DNA from: Dicyema japonicum
Taxonomy: Eukaryota; Dicyemida; Rhombozoa; Dicyemidae
Direction of reading: 5' to 3'
Length of the DNA stretch: 64,000 nucleotides
Assembly: GCA_011109175.1 (NCBI GenBank)
Contig: RDEW01000021.1
Location: forward strand, 599,710-663,709
The notes below the pieces were generated by a model. That model was not told where the DNA came from, made no database searches, and saw only the letters and a program-made list of their open reading frames with translations. This document shows positions 47,853 through 59,440 of this stretch, one piece after another (within the stretch, counting starts at the first letter, position 1; the number at the start of each line of letters is the position of its first letter). Both the position numbers and the translations under genes were made by a program.

Positions 47853-48775
47853 NNNNNNNNNNNNNNNNNNNNNNNNNNNNNNNNNNNNNNNNNNNNNNNN
47901 NNNNNNNNNNNNNNNNNNNNNNNNNNNNNNNNNNNNNNNNNNNNNNNNNNNNNNNNNNNNNNNNNNNNNNNNNNNNNNNNNNNNNNNNNNNNNNNNNNNN
48001 NNNNNNNNNNNNNNNNNNNNNNNNNNNNNNNNNNNNNNNNNNNNNNNNNNNNNNNNNNNNNNNNNNNNNNNNNNNNNNNNNNNNNNNNNNNNNNNNNNNN
48101 NNNNNNNNNNNNNNNNNNNNNNNNNNNNNNNNNNNNNNNNNNNNNNNNNNNNNNNNNNNNNNNNNNNNNNNNNNNNNNNNNNNNNNNNNNNNNNNNNNNN
48201 NNNNNNNNNNNNNNNNNNNNNNNNNNNNNNNNNNNNNNNNNNNNNNNNNNNNNNNNNNNNNNNNNNNNNNNNNNNNNNNNNNNNNNNNNNNNNNNNNNNN
48301 NNNNNNNNNNNNNNNNNNNNNNNNNNNNNNNNNNNNNNNNNNNNNNNNNNNNNNNNNNNNNNNNNNNNNNNNNNNNNNNNNNNNNNNNNNNNNNNNNNNN
48401 NNNNNNNNNNNNNNNNNNNNNNNNNNNNNNNNNNNNNNNNNNNNNNNNNNNNNNNNNNNNNNNNNNNNNNNNNNNNNNNNNNNNNNNNNNNNNNNNNNNN
48501 NNNNNNNNNNNNNNNNNNNNNNNNNNNNNNNNNNNNNNNNNNNNNNNNNNNNNNNNNNNNNNNNNNNNNNNNNNNNNNNNNNNNNNNNNNNNNNNNNNNN
48601 NNNNNNNNNNNNNNNNNNNNNNNNNNNNNNNNNNNNNNNNNNNNNNNNNNNNNNNNNNNNNNNNNNNNNNNNNNNNNNNNNNNNNNNNNNNNNNNNNNNN
48701 NNNNNNNNNNNNNNNNNNNNNNNNNNNNNNNNNNNNNNNNNNNNNNNNNNNNNNNNNNNNNNNNNNNNNNNNNNN
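47853..48775. other. Assembly gap (923 N)
   Basis: Run of unknown bases inside the LINE C copy. The flanks belong to the same element type in the right order, so the gap probably hides RT and linker sequence. Confidence 1.
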
Positions 48776-49032
48776 TTCAACGGTAAGCAGCTGATAATGG
48801 GATTAAAAGATATGCTGAAATTGTCTTTTAATCACCATCCATTTTGAACACATCAATAATTCGAGATTTAATATCTCCTCTGTTTTGTTGATTTTCTTGT
48901 GACCTATCCATATGGGAACTATTCTCATTTGAATGTGAAATGGTATAGTTATCAACACGCATCAACACGAGAGCGGTCCCTGACTCAACAACATTCCTAA
49001 AAGAGTTTTGGGTGCCTTTCTGGATGGTGAAT

Positions 49033-49234
49033 GGGTCCGTATTGTGATCTTATTACGACTCGGATTAAAAGTCGGTGTGCTGCATTCCCGTCGATGCGGA
49101 GACCAGAAAGATTGTTTTGGTCTACACCCTCTCGGGTCCGTATTGTGATCTTATTACGACTCGGATTAAAAGTCGGTGTGCTGCATTCGCGTCGATGCGG
49201 AGACCAGATAGATTGTTTTGGTCTACACCCTCTC
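49033..49234. repeat. Head-to-tail duplication, period 101
   Basis: gggtccgtattgtgatctta at 49033 recurs at 49134 with minor differences (cccgtcg versus gcgtcg). Inside the LINE C C-terminal coding region. Confidence 0.9.
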
Positions 49235-49589
49235 TCCTACAGGATAGTAACCTACTCATTCTCCCCTTGCAACCTACATCAAAGTGTCTCTGGAGCCTGT
49301 TCTGCCGCTGACAAGGCCGAGAGGTCAAAACTGTTTTTGTTCCGCTGGGGGTTGAAACGACTGGTTTTCTTGCGCCTGCGACGATAGAATTTTTGAGTCG
49401 TTTAGGGAATCGGACACGAACTGGAGATCCCCATGAGCTCTGCTGGTTGCTTGCTCGCCATCCTGAGAGGGAATTGCCACAAAGTCAGGGTTGACAATTT
49501 GATCATTTTATTTTGTCATTAATAAATAATTTTACACGCAATGTGATATAAATAGCTCTTATTGAGTAAACTAAGCACTCATCCGACAG

Positions 49590-50600
49590 TTTTGACGACT
49601 TGATCATTCTCAATAATCCAAGTAAACAGGGGAAAATTTTTATGAAGTCGATCCACCCTAAATTCAAGTCATGGTTGACTAATTTCATCAACGGTCGAAT
49701 CGACCAAGTGGTGGCAAACAACCACAAATCAAAACCACCATACTTTCCAAATGGAGTTCCTAAAGGATCACCGTTGTCACCGACGCTAATCAATATGTTC
49801 CTCACTGACCTCTCCTCTCCAACTACCAGAAATTCAATTCTTTTATCGTACACTGATGATTTCATGATTGCAGCGAAACCTCTAAGAATCGAGGAGGCGA
49901 CAAGGTCCGTGCAAGATCTACTAAACCTGATGGGCCTTTGGTTCATGAAGAACCGTATATCACCAGGAAAGTCACATGTAATGACGTTTACGAAGAGATA
50001 TACTGGCAACACCACGAATAAAATTGTATGACTCCCCGCTTCCCATTAAGAAGACCCTTTCAATCCTTGGAGTCATCCTGGATCCTCTCCTCACATTCAC
50101 TCATCAAGTGGACCTAGTAACCGCGAAAATCCAAAAGAAAATTGGAATTCTCAAGGCTTTCACTCACTCTCCAATATCTTCCCGCCCATCGTTAGAGCTT
50201 CTATAAAAACATTTCGTTCTACCGAGTATCGAGTACGCCTGTGCTGCATGGATTGCCCCCTTATCACTATCGGCACAGAGCAAGCTGGAAGTTTTACAAA
50301 AACGATGTCTCAGAATATTATTGAGATAGTCGAAAAAGAAGTCCACTTCGTTACTACGGAGAACACTAAACGCCCCATCAATCATGGAATACCTCACGAA
50401 ACGCCACCGGGACTTTTCCGACTGGAATCAAACTATATCTGTACGCCTTCCCGAGATACGAGAAGAAACCTTCCCTATTGAGGAGATTAATCCAAGACTC
50501 CAAAACTAAGCGCAAGAAAAGGAATGATGTGGAAACTGGGATCACTTAATTAGACGACAACTCTTATCCTTTTTCTCGTGATTCCTGAGTTAATAAATTA
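49590..50600 (+). mobile_element. LINE B RT and 3' end, best-preserved
   Basis: A plus-strand frame at 49600-50031 contains FKSWLTNFINGRIDQVV, GVPKGSPLSPTLINMFLTDL and LLSYTDDFMIA (YTDD in place of YADD, both catalytic Asp kept), followed by LGVILDPLLTF and PSIEYACAAWIAPL. After a stop near 50517 the 3' tail ctgggatcacttaattag runs to about 50600. Breaks at about 50030 and 50206 prevent one full frame. The upstream RT half and endonuclease are absent, as expected of a 5'-truncated insertion. 50610-51045 is AT-rich with no gene. Confidence 0.85.
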
Positions 50601-51050
50601 TAGTACTTTAATCAATATCATAATCGATTAACAATAAAAGATATTAATCAATTGAAATAAACGTTTGATGACTAATTATAATAATCTTATTAATTTCTTG
50701 ATAACTAAAGGTATCACTGAGTGGGGGCTATTGGGAGCGTCCAGGACTCTCAACTGGAGGCCTGGTAGCAGCAGGCATCTTATATATTAGTGAGGTCGGG
50801 GTAACTTACATTGAGTAACTTAGGTGGGCGAGAATAAACAATTATGACTTAATAAAAATTAATAAAATTTATGATAATAAAATTTTAAAAATTACTAAAA
50901 CATACGAATTAAGTGGGGATTTATGATCACTTGTTAACTTAAATCACTTCTTAGAAGCAAAAGACATTATCCACGCGAGTGAGACAAGCCGATTTTGTTT
51001 AATAACTCCCAGATATACCGGAAAGGGAAAAGTAATATAAATAACAAATA

Positions 51051-51056
51051 TTTATT
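51051..51056 (-). other. Poly(A) signal AATAAA
   Basis: A canonical AATAAA on the minus strand, about 80 nt past the stop of the KMT2E/SETD5-like gene, fits its 3' end processing. Confidence 0.45.
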
Positions 51057-51137
51057 ACAAAAAAATAAATTACATAGTTCACATCACATCACACAATCAC
51101 AACTCACCATTAATAGTTCTTGATTCTTTCTGTTTCT

Positions 51138-52785
51138 TCAATTTATAGTCATATATGGATATCTACTAGTAACACCAATCACTACTCGTCTGGTCTTAGG
51201 AATAATGTCTTCTGTTTGGGTCCTCGATTTATTCTCAAAGTCATGTGAGAACTCTCCAATGGACTCACTATGAGGATTCCACTGGTCACACGAGTCATTG
51301 CTTATGTCGCTAAAATGCTGTCCATTGACTTGCTCACTGTCGGATACTTTCTCCGTAAGCACAAGAGTCGATAACACGCGTCTGAAGAAACACAAACTCT
51401 TAGCCGCTGTAGAAAGTTCTCTCCAGCCACATTCCACAATACCAGAGGCCTCACTAAGAAACGACAGCCTTGTCCGGAATTTCTCATAATTAATCGGGGA
51501 TTTTTCACGCTTTATTTTAGGTGGCTTTGCAGGTTTTACTTTCTTCAACACTTTAGCACTCGAATCTTCCTTTTTGTGCCTCTTTCCCTTCACTCCTGCC
51601 TTCCTGGCTTCAAGCTCCGCCTCCTTCTGCGCCATCTGGTTAAAGTACTCCACATATGACTGGATTTTCCTATCCTCACGGTTCTAAACTATTTCATCAA
51701 TGATACCAGCGATTTGGTTTCCACTGCATCAAAAGACGACCTCTTTGGAGGGGCAACACTCTCCGCTCGTGACTCATTACTCCGTCGTTTAATAGGGGCA
51801 ATGGGGGGTTTTACCTCGACCACTTCTTTCGCATTTTTGCAGTCTCCACCACAATGAACACAGTCATGACGCACATTCCCCCTGAAATAACAACTACTCC
51901 TTACATTTCAGCACTAAATGGTATAGTCAACTCATCCCCCTTTCTCACAGTTGCCGTACTCATCAAATTTGCAACCAACACCTCTGACTCCATCTCCAAA
52001 CGAAACTACATAATAAAATAACTATACTCGACTGTTGGGAGTGCACGACCTACCAAGTCGCGAATAAAACTCCCCCGACAAGTCAACACTGTAGAACTTC
52101 TTGTGACGAGTCACGTGATACTTCCCTGAGCCATCAGCAGGCAAAGACCTGCCTACATCAACAACAACAGTAGAAGAGAACATTGTCTCCCTGGCCTTAA
52201 AATCCTTGGATGCCACAGTCATTCCTCTCTCGTTCAAACTCAGAGGTAATTCAACTTGCTCAGGTTCTTCCTCGGTCTCTTCTTCCTTGGGGGACACAAA
52301 AATGTCCTCATCCCAGCAAATTTTTGTGCTAAAGACATCTTCTTTGTTGGGTTTCCGGGTAAAACCGCTACGGGGTTCATTCTTAGAGTTAATACAAGAA
52401 ATACATTCCGTTTAGTGTAGACACGTGTGTTCTCCGTCTTCCGTTTTCCTGAGTCATCCTTCTGGGAAGCACGTTTGTTGTTACCGCAGAGAAATTTTGC
52501 TACGTGGCAGTCTCGACAGAGAATGAAGGGTTGCACGTCCTCAGTTGTCTTCATAAATGACGCCTGTTCGGTGACTTCGTTGCTACAATGAAGGAAACGA
52601 AATAACCGACAGTAAGAGCATACCAGAGGTGGGAATGAGGTCTCTACATGTTCTACGGGAATGTCACTAATGGCCTGTGATGAGGACCCATAGTTGTGGT
52701 CCTAGGAATGAGTTTAGGCCGATACCTCTAGTAGATGGATCTTTATTTCATCACTTTTCTCCAAGCTTCCCTTGTCAACCGTCAT
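51138..52785 (-). CDS. KMT2E/SETD5-like SET-domain protein
   Basis: A chromatin-associated SET protein of the KMT2E (MLL5)/SETD5/UpSET family. Six exons join with introns of 24, 23, 22, 23 and 23 nt (52702-52725, 52382-52404, 52006-52027, 51882-51904, 51684-51706), giving about 510 residues. Family marks: LEDHNYG at 19-25 (matching the N-terminal DHNYG of KMT2E/SETD5); a Cys/His cluster at C48, C51, H58, C59, C82, C85, C92 in the PHD position; SET sequence with ASKDFKA and RSCTPN (about 230-235) and VRKGDELTIPF; FSAEMGN then a Cys-rich post-SET (DCVHCGGDCK); and NREDRKIQSY (330-339), the 'REERK' helix after SET. The catalytic Tyr region FDFDYGN reads FSAEMGN, so methyltransferase activity is unlikely. 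The Cys cluster is not a canonical PHD. The C-terminal exon (51683-51138) is Lys/Ser-rich, and its last residues may include a further undetected intron. Length is far below the vertebrate proteins. Confidence 0.88.
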
Positions 52786-53325
52786 CTTTATTACTAAAAA
52801 TTAGTCTATACTCAATCTTCTATGAATGCAGAAGGCTGTAAGTGATTATATTAGCGAAATCAGAAAAAATATAGTCAAATCTAATCATACCACATGAATA
52901 ATAAAATATTTGAATTTAAACATAAAATTAATTCAATTATTTGAAAAATTAAGCTTTTATTTAAATTAATTTAATAAATCCTTTTATCAACAATCAGTGA
53001 GTTTTCTAAAAAAATAAAAAATGAATTCAATTGTCCACATTGGTATATTGACTAAGCGGTTGTTTTTTTTATTTCGCTTCAATTATCCCCACAAATTGAC
53101 TTTTTAAATCTCCAATGTGCTTTAATCCTTAAAACCTCAAACCTTGTTGGCCCATTTGTGGATTAGTCGATCATATTCAATAATAAAATGTCTTCCACGA
53201 CCACCGTTATAGATTATTGTCATGTTTTGTTGCAATAATATTTTTAATTTATATTAATTATTTCATTAAATTAAAGTTATAATTTCTATTACAGTCATTT
53301 CTATTACAATGAGATCAATATTTAC

Positions 53326-53590
53326 CAGGTGGCGTGGTGGGATCATGTAACCTAATGGTTAGCACTACCGCTCGTGTCGCCATTAGCTGTGCGTTCGAAG
53401 CACACACCGCTACCTTCTGTCGAAGGATTCCTTTCTGCCTTTTGGCTTCTTTAATTCCCAAGGACTCTGGACACGCCCACCGCCTGGCCCACTTCGAAAA
53501 AGGATCCCCCTTTTCTCTACTCCAGTGGAGGAGTTCTCACATGCGAACTAAATAAAACTCCTTTCATGTATATCCGTGGTTATTAAAATT
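53326..53590 (+). mobile_element. tRNA-related SINE
   Basis: A non-coding unit starting ggtggcgtggtgggatcatg contains a fair pol III A box (taacctaatgg, then ttagcac) and a B-box-like gcgttcgaagc about 45 bp further on. It shares the middle block (cgccc..cc...ggcc...tcga..., then ctccagtggaggagttctcac) and the end (tatccgtggttattaaa) with the SINE at 25.36 kb. I see no clear target-site duplication. 52800-53325 between it and the SET gene is AT-rich with no gene. Confidence 0.7.
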
Positions 53591-53609
53591 AATAGTGTGA
53601 AAATTTAAG

Positions 53610-55570
53610 TCTAGTGTCATGGTTACTTGTAGCCATAACAACAATAATTAGTGCATATTATGTCATTTTTGGATATTACAGAAATATTAATGTAATTAAA
53701 AGTTTTAATAAAATAACTGGACTTAAAAAACCTGGTGTGGTTGATTGTATGTCTGCTTTCTCAAGTACGAAAACAAATCCTGATGGCCTTCCTAAAAAAT
53801 ACACGATCCGAGGTAGGACATTTGGCTCCAGGGCTGCATGAACTTACTGGGGTTAGTGGTGGACCACAACGGTCTTTACCATACCATCTACTACCTTTGA
53901 GGACAGTGATCGCCATTGTTTGTCACAATGACAAGTGTCAGTGAAGTCGTCGGTTGTTCCAAAGCCAGATTAGGGAGGATTTCTTGTTTTGGCTGGCAAT
54001 TGATTGCCTACACATTTAATGAGAGGTTTTCGACCAGCAAGGGAATTTCATGTCAAGAAATTACTTAAGGAAGGGATTCCAAAGAAAGGTAGTGTTGAAT
54101 TTGGGAAGTTTCTCACAAATCAAATTTCTATATATGGAAATTGTGTGGGGGAGTTAAAGATTTAAATCAAATTTGTTCACTTGATTTCACTTGATGCGAG
54201 GGCTTCGACCCGGAAAATCCCATTTATGCTTGTCAAAACAGATGTGCATACTGCACATAATGCAGCCATTGCAAATTACACGGCTATCCACCAGCCAAGG
54301 ATCTTAACGAAGTCACAGATATAATCTACGCAGGACAACGGGCATATGACGTTCTACCGTGGAAGTTACCAACATCAAGTAAATGGAAGGAGAATACTGA
54401 AAAGAGGATAGTCAGTCATTACAGACAAAATTAGAGTACTGTAGAAATGACTCACAAAGTCTAAGATCTTTTAACGTTGTTGGAAAATGAATAACTGGGG
54501 TAGAAGAGTCTCCAGTTGATATAACTCGTGATTTTATCAAGAACATAATTGAATGTTCACCTAATTGGAAATCATCTATGTGCGATGGTGTCTGTTTTTT
54601 GTTAAGAAATTTGAGACCTTTAACGATATTTTGTGTGAGGAGCTATTTAAAATTGTTAGTGGAGAATACTCATTGGACATGTGGCTTTATACTGGAGTAA
54701 CCTATCTAATTCCTAAAAAATAACTTGTGGATCACCAGATGATTTGCGTCCAATCACGTGCATGCCTATTTTATATAAAATATTAATTAAATGTGTTAAT
54801 TACAAACTTACTGATAATATGAAAGTATTCGATCTTGTCTCTGACAATCAGATGGGAGCTAAGAGGAGGTGTCAAGGCGCCAAAGAGCAAGCCTTGATCA
54901 ATCAGTGTATAAACGATGAATATGGGAATAATTTATTTGCAACTTGGATTGACGTTTAGAAAGCAAATGATTCAGTCGACCATGATTTTCTGTGTCATGT
55001 ATTGGACTGTTCGGGGCTTCCAAATTGGATAAGATATTTCGTGAAGATGGAGAGCAGAATTGAAGCGTGGAATACTGCAAAGAGACTCTTTGTCTCCCCA
55101 ACTTTTTGTTTTGGTAACAGATCCGTTGAGCAAAATCCTGAACAAGTTTTCAAAATTATCAATTTGTCAAAGTGTCTCGTCAGTGGTAACGTATTCAACA
55201 AACCATTTGTTATTTGTCGATGATCTGAAGATACTTGCGGAGAAAGAAGATACAATGGTTAGTGATGAAAGAGATTGATGCTGTTGTTGGTCTCAAGAGA
55301 AGTTATGAAAAGTTGGAAACCAATCTTAATCCACAAATAAAGTGAAATTTCTTACTGATATGTAAAGAACATTAGACATTTCGCAAAGGTAGGATGGAAT
55401 CATGCGGGTCCTGAAAACAAAGAAAACGTATATGACTAGGATCGATTCCTATTTTTCAAGTAAAAGATGGATCTAACTCAAGTTAATATAAAGACTATCA
55501 GAGAAAGCCAGGAGAATGGCTTGATTGATTCTATTGGGAAGAAGCCACTCCACTCTATGCTGTTTAACAG
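53610..55570 (+). mobile_element. R2/NeSL-like element, N-terminus and RT
   Basis: A long but broken plus-strand copy. Segments in order: DLNEVTDIIYAGQRAYDVL (about 54302-54360), RPITCMPILYKILIKCV near 54750 (RT entry, as at 3.1 kb), QMGAKRRCQGAKEQALI, WIDV.KANDSVDH with a stop in the first catalytic region (about 54945-54980), KRGILQRDSLSP, NHLLFVDDLKILAEK (catalytic box intact in form, 55200-55245), and KTKKTYMT near 55415, which matches the 39.6 kb copy. The endonuclease end is absent. 53614-53840 is open but not recognised and may be part of the element's 5' region. Confidence 0.8.
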
Positions 55571-55739
55571 TTACGAAGATGGAAACGTTGTTCTGGCCGG
55601 ATCTTGATCTAACCGGGGGAAAATATACACAATCCTCTCCTAGATACTTCCACTCTAGTATTAAATTGAAGCCTTCAAAATAATGAATCCTCCATAATAG
55701 GAAATAAATTGGAGAATTGAGTTTGTAATTAACAAATCA

Positions 55740-56700
55740 GTGTATAACATAGCATTTGAAATGACCGATAATTAAAGATGACACGTGTGATTGGTGTATC
55801 CTCGAATCATTGTCACATTTATTCTGGACCAACTCGAAGTCCGTTTGATTGGGATACCTTTAGTATTTCGACACTGAAATGTAGACATCGTGGCCAATTC
55901 AGATGATCCACAGAAACTAAACCACAAGCACGTGACACGTCTTTGTGGTATTTTATAAAAAATTGAAGCGGTCAGAATCGAGAAAATTACTGAAAATACC
56001 TCCAACGTTAAAATAGCCACGTGGATATTTTGAAATTGGTACTTGATTAAAAGAACCACTTCATGCAAGTATCTGAGGAGAAAGGACAAATGGCTACTTC
56101 CTTGACACCACAGAATGCAACCGCGATTTAGTTGAATGCATGGCTCAATCTACTGCTTATAAAAGGTTTCTGTAACTCTGAGAGACCCTTCAGTGGTTTA
56201 TTCTTATTTTTACATTTTGTAATCACATATGTCAAAAATCACCCCAAAGGGTCTTTTGAGATTTATTGTAGGGATAATATGGCTGTTAACTTTTAATTCG
56301 AGCTTCTGTCTCCCCAGTCCCATGTCTGATGTAAAAAGAGTTGTGACGGACTTTTCAAGACTGGTCGTCAGACTATTTTTGATAAGGAGTCGTTGAGACG
56401 AATTTTCTGACTGATATGTAAAGAACATCGGATGTGTAAAAAACCAGGTTTTGCTGCAGTCTTGAAGTGTCAGACCCGATTGACTAATGCTAGGACGATG
56501 TCGTCATCATTAGTGAGAAGGATATCATTTTCGTCTTCCAATGCCAATAAGTCGGCCATAAATAGATTGAATAACAAAGGAGTTAATAGGGATCCTTCGG
56601 GAACACCATTAAGAAGATATCGTGAATAGATTTCGGCTGTTCGACGCATGTACGACCCCTCCGACCGCAAAGCAGCTAGCTAGAGTTTATGCTTATCAAG
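55740..56700 (-). mobile_element. LINE B RT fragment, minus strand
   Basis: The minus strand reads YLLNGVPEGSLLTPLLFNLFMADL at 56610-56540 (GVP.GS..SP.LFN motif with Glu), then ILLTNDDDIVLA near 56515-56480 (catalytic box as TNDD/DD), then a C-terminal piece at 56428-56210 (KRPFGVIFDICDYKM resembling 'LGV.FD....'). Degenerate. 56700-56950 is AT-rich. Confidence 0.65.
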
Positions 56701-56952
56701 ATTCTTGTTTGAAAAACTTCCCAAGTAAGAATATTCCTTGACACTAAGGTGAATCATTATGCATGTCGACGGAACGAAGTACATCTTCAGATGTCCAGGC
56801 CCGTGTGATGAGAAATAGGAAGAGACACCACCACAAGCTTGTGTGATGAGAATTACATTATAAATAAGCCGGGAGATGGGAGTTAATATTTTATTAAAAA
56901 TTAAAATATTAAAATATTAATTAAATTTTTAAGTTAATTTAAATTCAAAGTC

Positions 56953-57996
56953 ATGTTTACCACACTTAAGTACTTAAAGTACAAGTCTCCCCTTCATAAC
57001 AATGAAACCAATCAAGAGGCCTATTTGAAGTTCATTCTGGATGACCTAAGATCACTACTTTATATGCACGTGCAGGATTTTTGTGACGAAGTAATCCTTC
57101 TTAGCAATCTTAGTTTGTTAGACCTGAACTTCCCTCTTTGGTCTCCTCATATTTGTTGTACTCCCCAAGGTCACATTTATTTCTCACTAAAGGCACTATG
57201 AACTGGAATGGATTACTTCGACCCTTAGAAAACTCAATGAGGACATCCACAAATGTGTCTATTTAGTGGTCCTCAGAGTCTGCATTGTATTAAAGACAGT
57301 AACGTGGTAGGAAGGGAATGAGATTGCTCGGTCAGCCGTACTTACTCCCAAAAATTTCTTTAACCTCTGCGGGCTCTTCGGAAATCAGGACTTAATAAAC
57401 CACGACATAATGTCTGCCCACCAAAAGATTATGGACTTTTCAGTAGAGTTACCTAACTTTTATTGCCTTACAAATGATGTTGGGTACTCTTTTACTCTTA
57501 GGTACTTCAGAATGTCCCCGATCTTGTCAAAATCATCGGTTGTGTGTGCGATGGTGTGAACATTCTCTACGAGCTGTCTCGATTGTTTGGATTTGAGTTA
57601 TTCCTCGTGGAACTTTTGCTCAGGTTTGGCCGTACTTGTTACTCCCAGCTTAGCGGACTTGTATGAGAACCATATAATCCCCCACAGTAAACAGAAAATA
57701 CCCGAATTGTCTAACCACGTGTTGTCATTTGCCAGGAAGACCATATTTGACATAATTAAGGGATCTCTTAGTTGTTTTGATTACACTCACTTCCTTACAT
57801 ATAGAAGGTATCACCTTATTTGAGTCTTATATTGGCTAAGGATCTTTCCATAAACGTGGTTCCCAAAGTAGAGTTGGTTGATGATGTCTCTGATGTGGAC
57901 ATTTGCTCGGATGCGTGTGTGGACGAGGAAGTGGAAGATCCCCATTATGAATTATATGAGGATGACTTTGAACAATCTGATGATTTATTATATTGA
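56953..57996 (+). CDS. ASCC2: ASCC2-like (activating signal cointegrator complex 2)
   Basis: ASCC2 is the ubiquitin-binding subunit of the ASCC complex, which works with the ASCC3 helicase in alkylation repair and ribosome quality control. ATG 56953 follows an in-frame TAA. Introns: 57091-57113 (23 nt), 57170-57192 (23), 57287-57310 (24), 57479-57501 (23), 57624-57648 (25). The spliced product has the family's N-terminal order: LKYKSPLH, EAYLKFILDDLRSLLY, CDEFVRPELPSLVSSYLLYSPR (split by an intron), HKCVYLVVLRVC, NFFNLCGLFG, VPDLVKIIGCVCDG, SLADLYENHIIPH. The last junction is uncertain: a 17-nt GT-AG gap (57808-57824) would restore the frame to an acidic tail (DDVSDVDICSD) and the stop at 57994-57996. 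The CUE domain and much of the C-terminal half are not seen, so the protein (about 300 residues) is short. Confidence 0.75.
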
Positions 57997-57999
57997 TAT

Positions 58000-59440
58000 T
58001 ATTTTGTAATATTTGATTGATATGCAAAATTTTATTTTTTTTATTTATCCCCGGTCCCTTCGAGTGAAAGAAACTGGTGGCAAACATAAACGTTACAGCC
58101 AAGAGCGGACACTCTTAGAGATATGACAGGTGTATTTGATTCTGTGCAGAACTAGGAGGTGGACCCGGAGCAAGATGTCAATGTACTCTGTTGGTAGTTT
58201 GCTTTATTGAGGAGGTAATTTATAGTGGATTTAGTAACTCCCAATATTCTTACATTATCTTAAACCTTGTTTTATTAGTTATGCGGGAAAATATATCAGC
58301 TGAAATCTTGGGGATTTGTAGATCTAAATCGCTTTAAGAGGAGGGACAACCGACAAGAGCGCATATAAATAAAAGAAGGGATGCGCTCAATCCAAGAGTT
58401 GTTTACTAGTTTATACCAAAGTTTGATAAATTTTTACAAAAATTGTCACACATGACATCATATTCAGAGTTGTTATACTATACACAGGCTTATTCCCTAG
58501 CTACTCCCACACAAACTATTTGGTAGTTGCTTAGAGAAAGAGGTTGGTTTGTTCGTACAAATTTAAGCCGTTTTCTCTACGAGGTGACCCACACGAAAAG
58601 CTATCTCCTTGAGCGTCCGCTTTTAGTTGTTACTTTTTTATTAGTCTCCGATTTCCTCCACTTGAAAAGACTGGTAATAAATGATAAGCACGACCATACA
58701 TGGCGTGTGTATAAGTAAAATTATTCCAAAGACCAGCAACTACTAAGCGTGTGGTTTAATAAAATTATTCCAAAGACCAAGAGTAAACCATTCCAGCAGA
58801 ACCTTCATCAAAACACAGTGACATAGAGATCGTTGTCCGGGGAGCTGAGATCGATTCCAGAACTTGTCGCCAGGGAGAAAAATTGTCTCCCGGAGGAATG
58901 AGTAGATGTATCCTTTTGAATGCCGGCCAAGCATCGAGTGGATCCAATGACGCCACCAGAGGGGGGATAAATCTTCAATAAGGTAGCAGCATGGGACCAC
59001 AATTGGTATTACATTAAAATCCAATATAATATATCGGTTTTGGCATTAATGTTTTGTTTTCGAATCTTATATTTATGCTCATTAATTTTACATCTTGGAA
59101 GTGACCTTAAATGACTCTCTGACTCTCCACCATAGATTAGCCAATTTATAATGACATAGGCTAGTACATAGTGGTTAATTACCAGTTCTCGAATGCCTGG
59201 ACCGTGGAAGGTTAAATTAAGATAATATTAACAGGGGGTTGATAAAATCTCATGATTTTCACTAACTCCGGATAAACCTGATATACCATTTATTTAGTTC
59301 CCCCGATCTGAGTTGAACGTATCCTTCCACAGCATCTTGTACTCAGTATCCGCCATTATGAAAACCCCTCCACTAAAGTAGGGAAGAGAGGGATCCCTTT
59401 AAGATGCCGGCCAGGCATTGAGGTTCTTCCGAATTTAATA
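58000..59440. repeat. Dispersed repeats, no gene
   Basis: Holds a copy of the 6.5 kb repeat (58050-58115). It also holds a pair of related blocks: tgaatgccggccaagcatcg near 58918 and aagatgccggccaggcattg near 59401. Overlapping minus-strand open frames at 58743-59024 look like chance or eroded transposon coding. No host gene recognised. Confidence 0.5.

Larger units (their letters stand above)
47720..49390 (+). mobile_element. LINE C copy spanning a gap
   Basis: Left of the gap the plus strand reads ETGVQQGDPLGTLLIALAI and EIVRSINTQLNLW (RT motif GVQQGDPLGPLLF.L.I). Right of the gap come RLGLKVGVLHSRRCGDQ (Cys/His-bearing 'RLG......RCG....D..GLH' block) near 49055-49130 and VSGACSAADKAERSK near 49280-49325, the C-terminal block. 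The RT catalytic box would lie in the gap. A 101-bp duplication (49033/49134) repeats the RCG block. Confidence 0.8.

Noticed and set aside
58743-59024. Three overlapping minus-strand open frames of 60-93 codons
   Set aside because: Low-information frames over a dispersed repeat, no family match, each overlapping the others.
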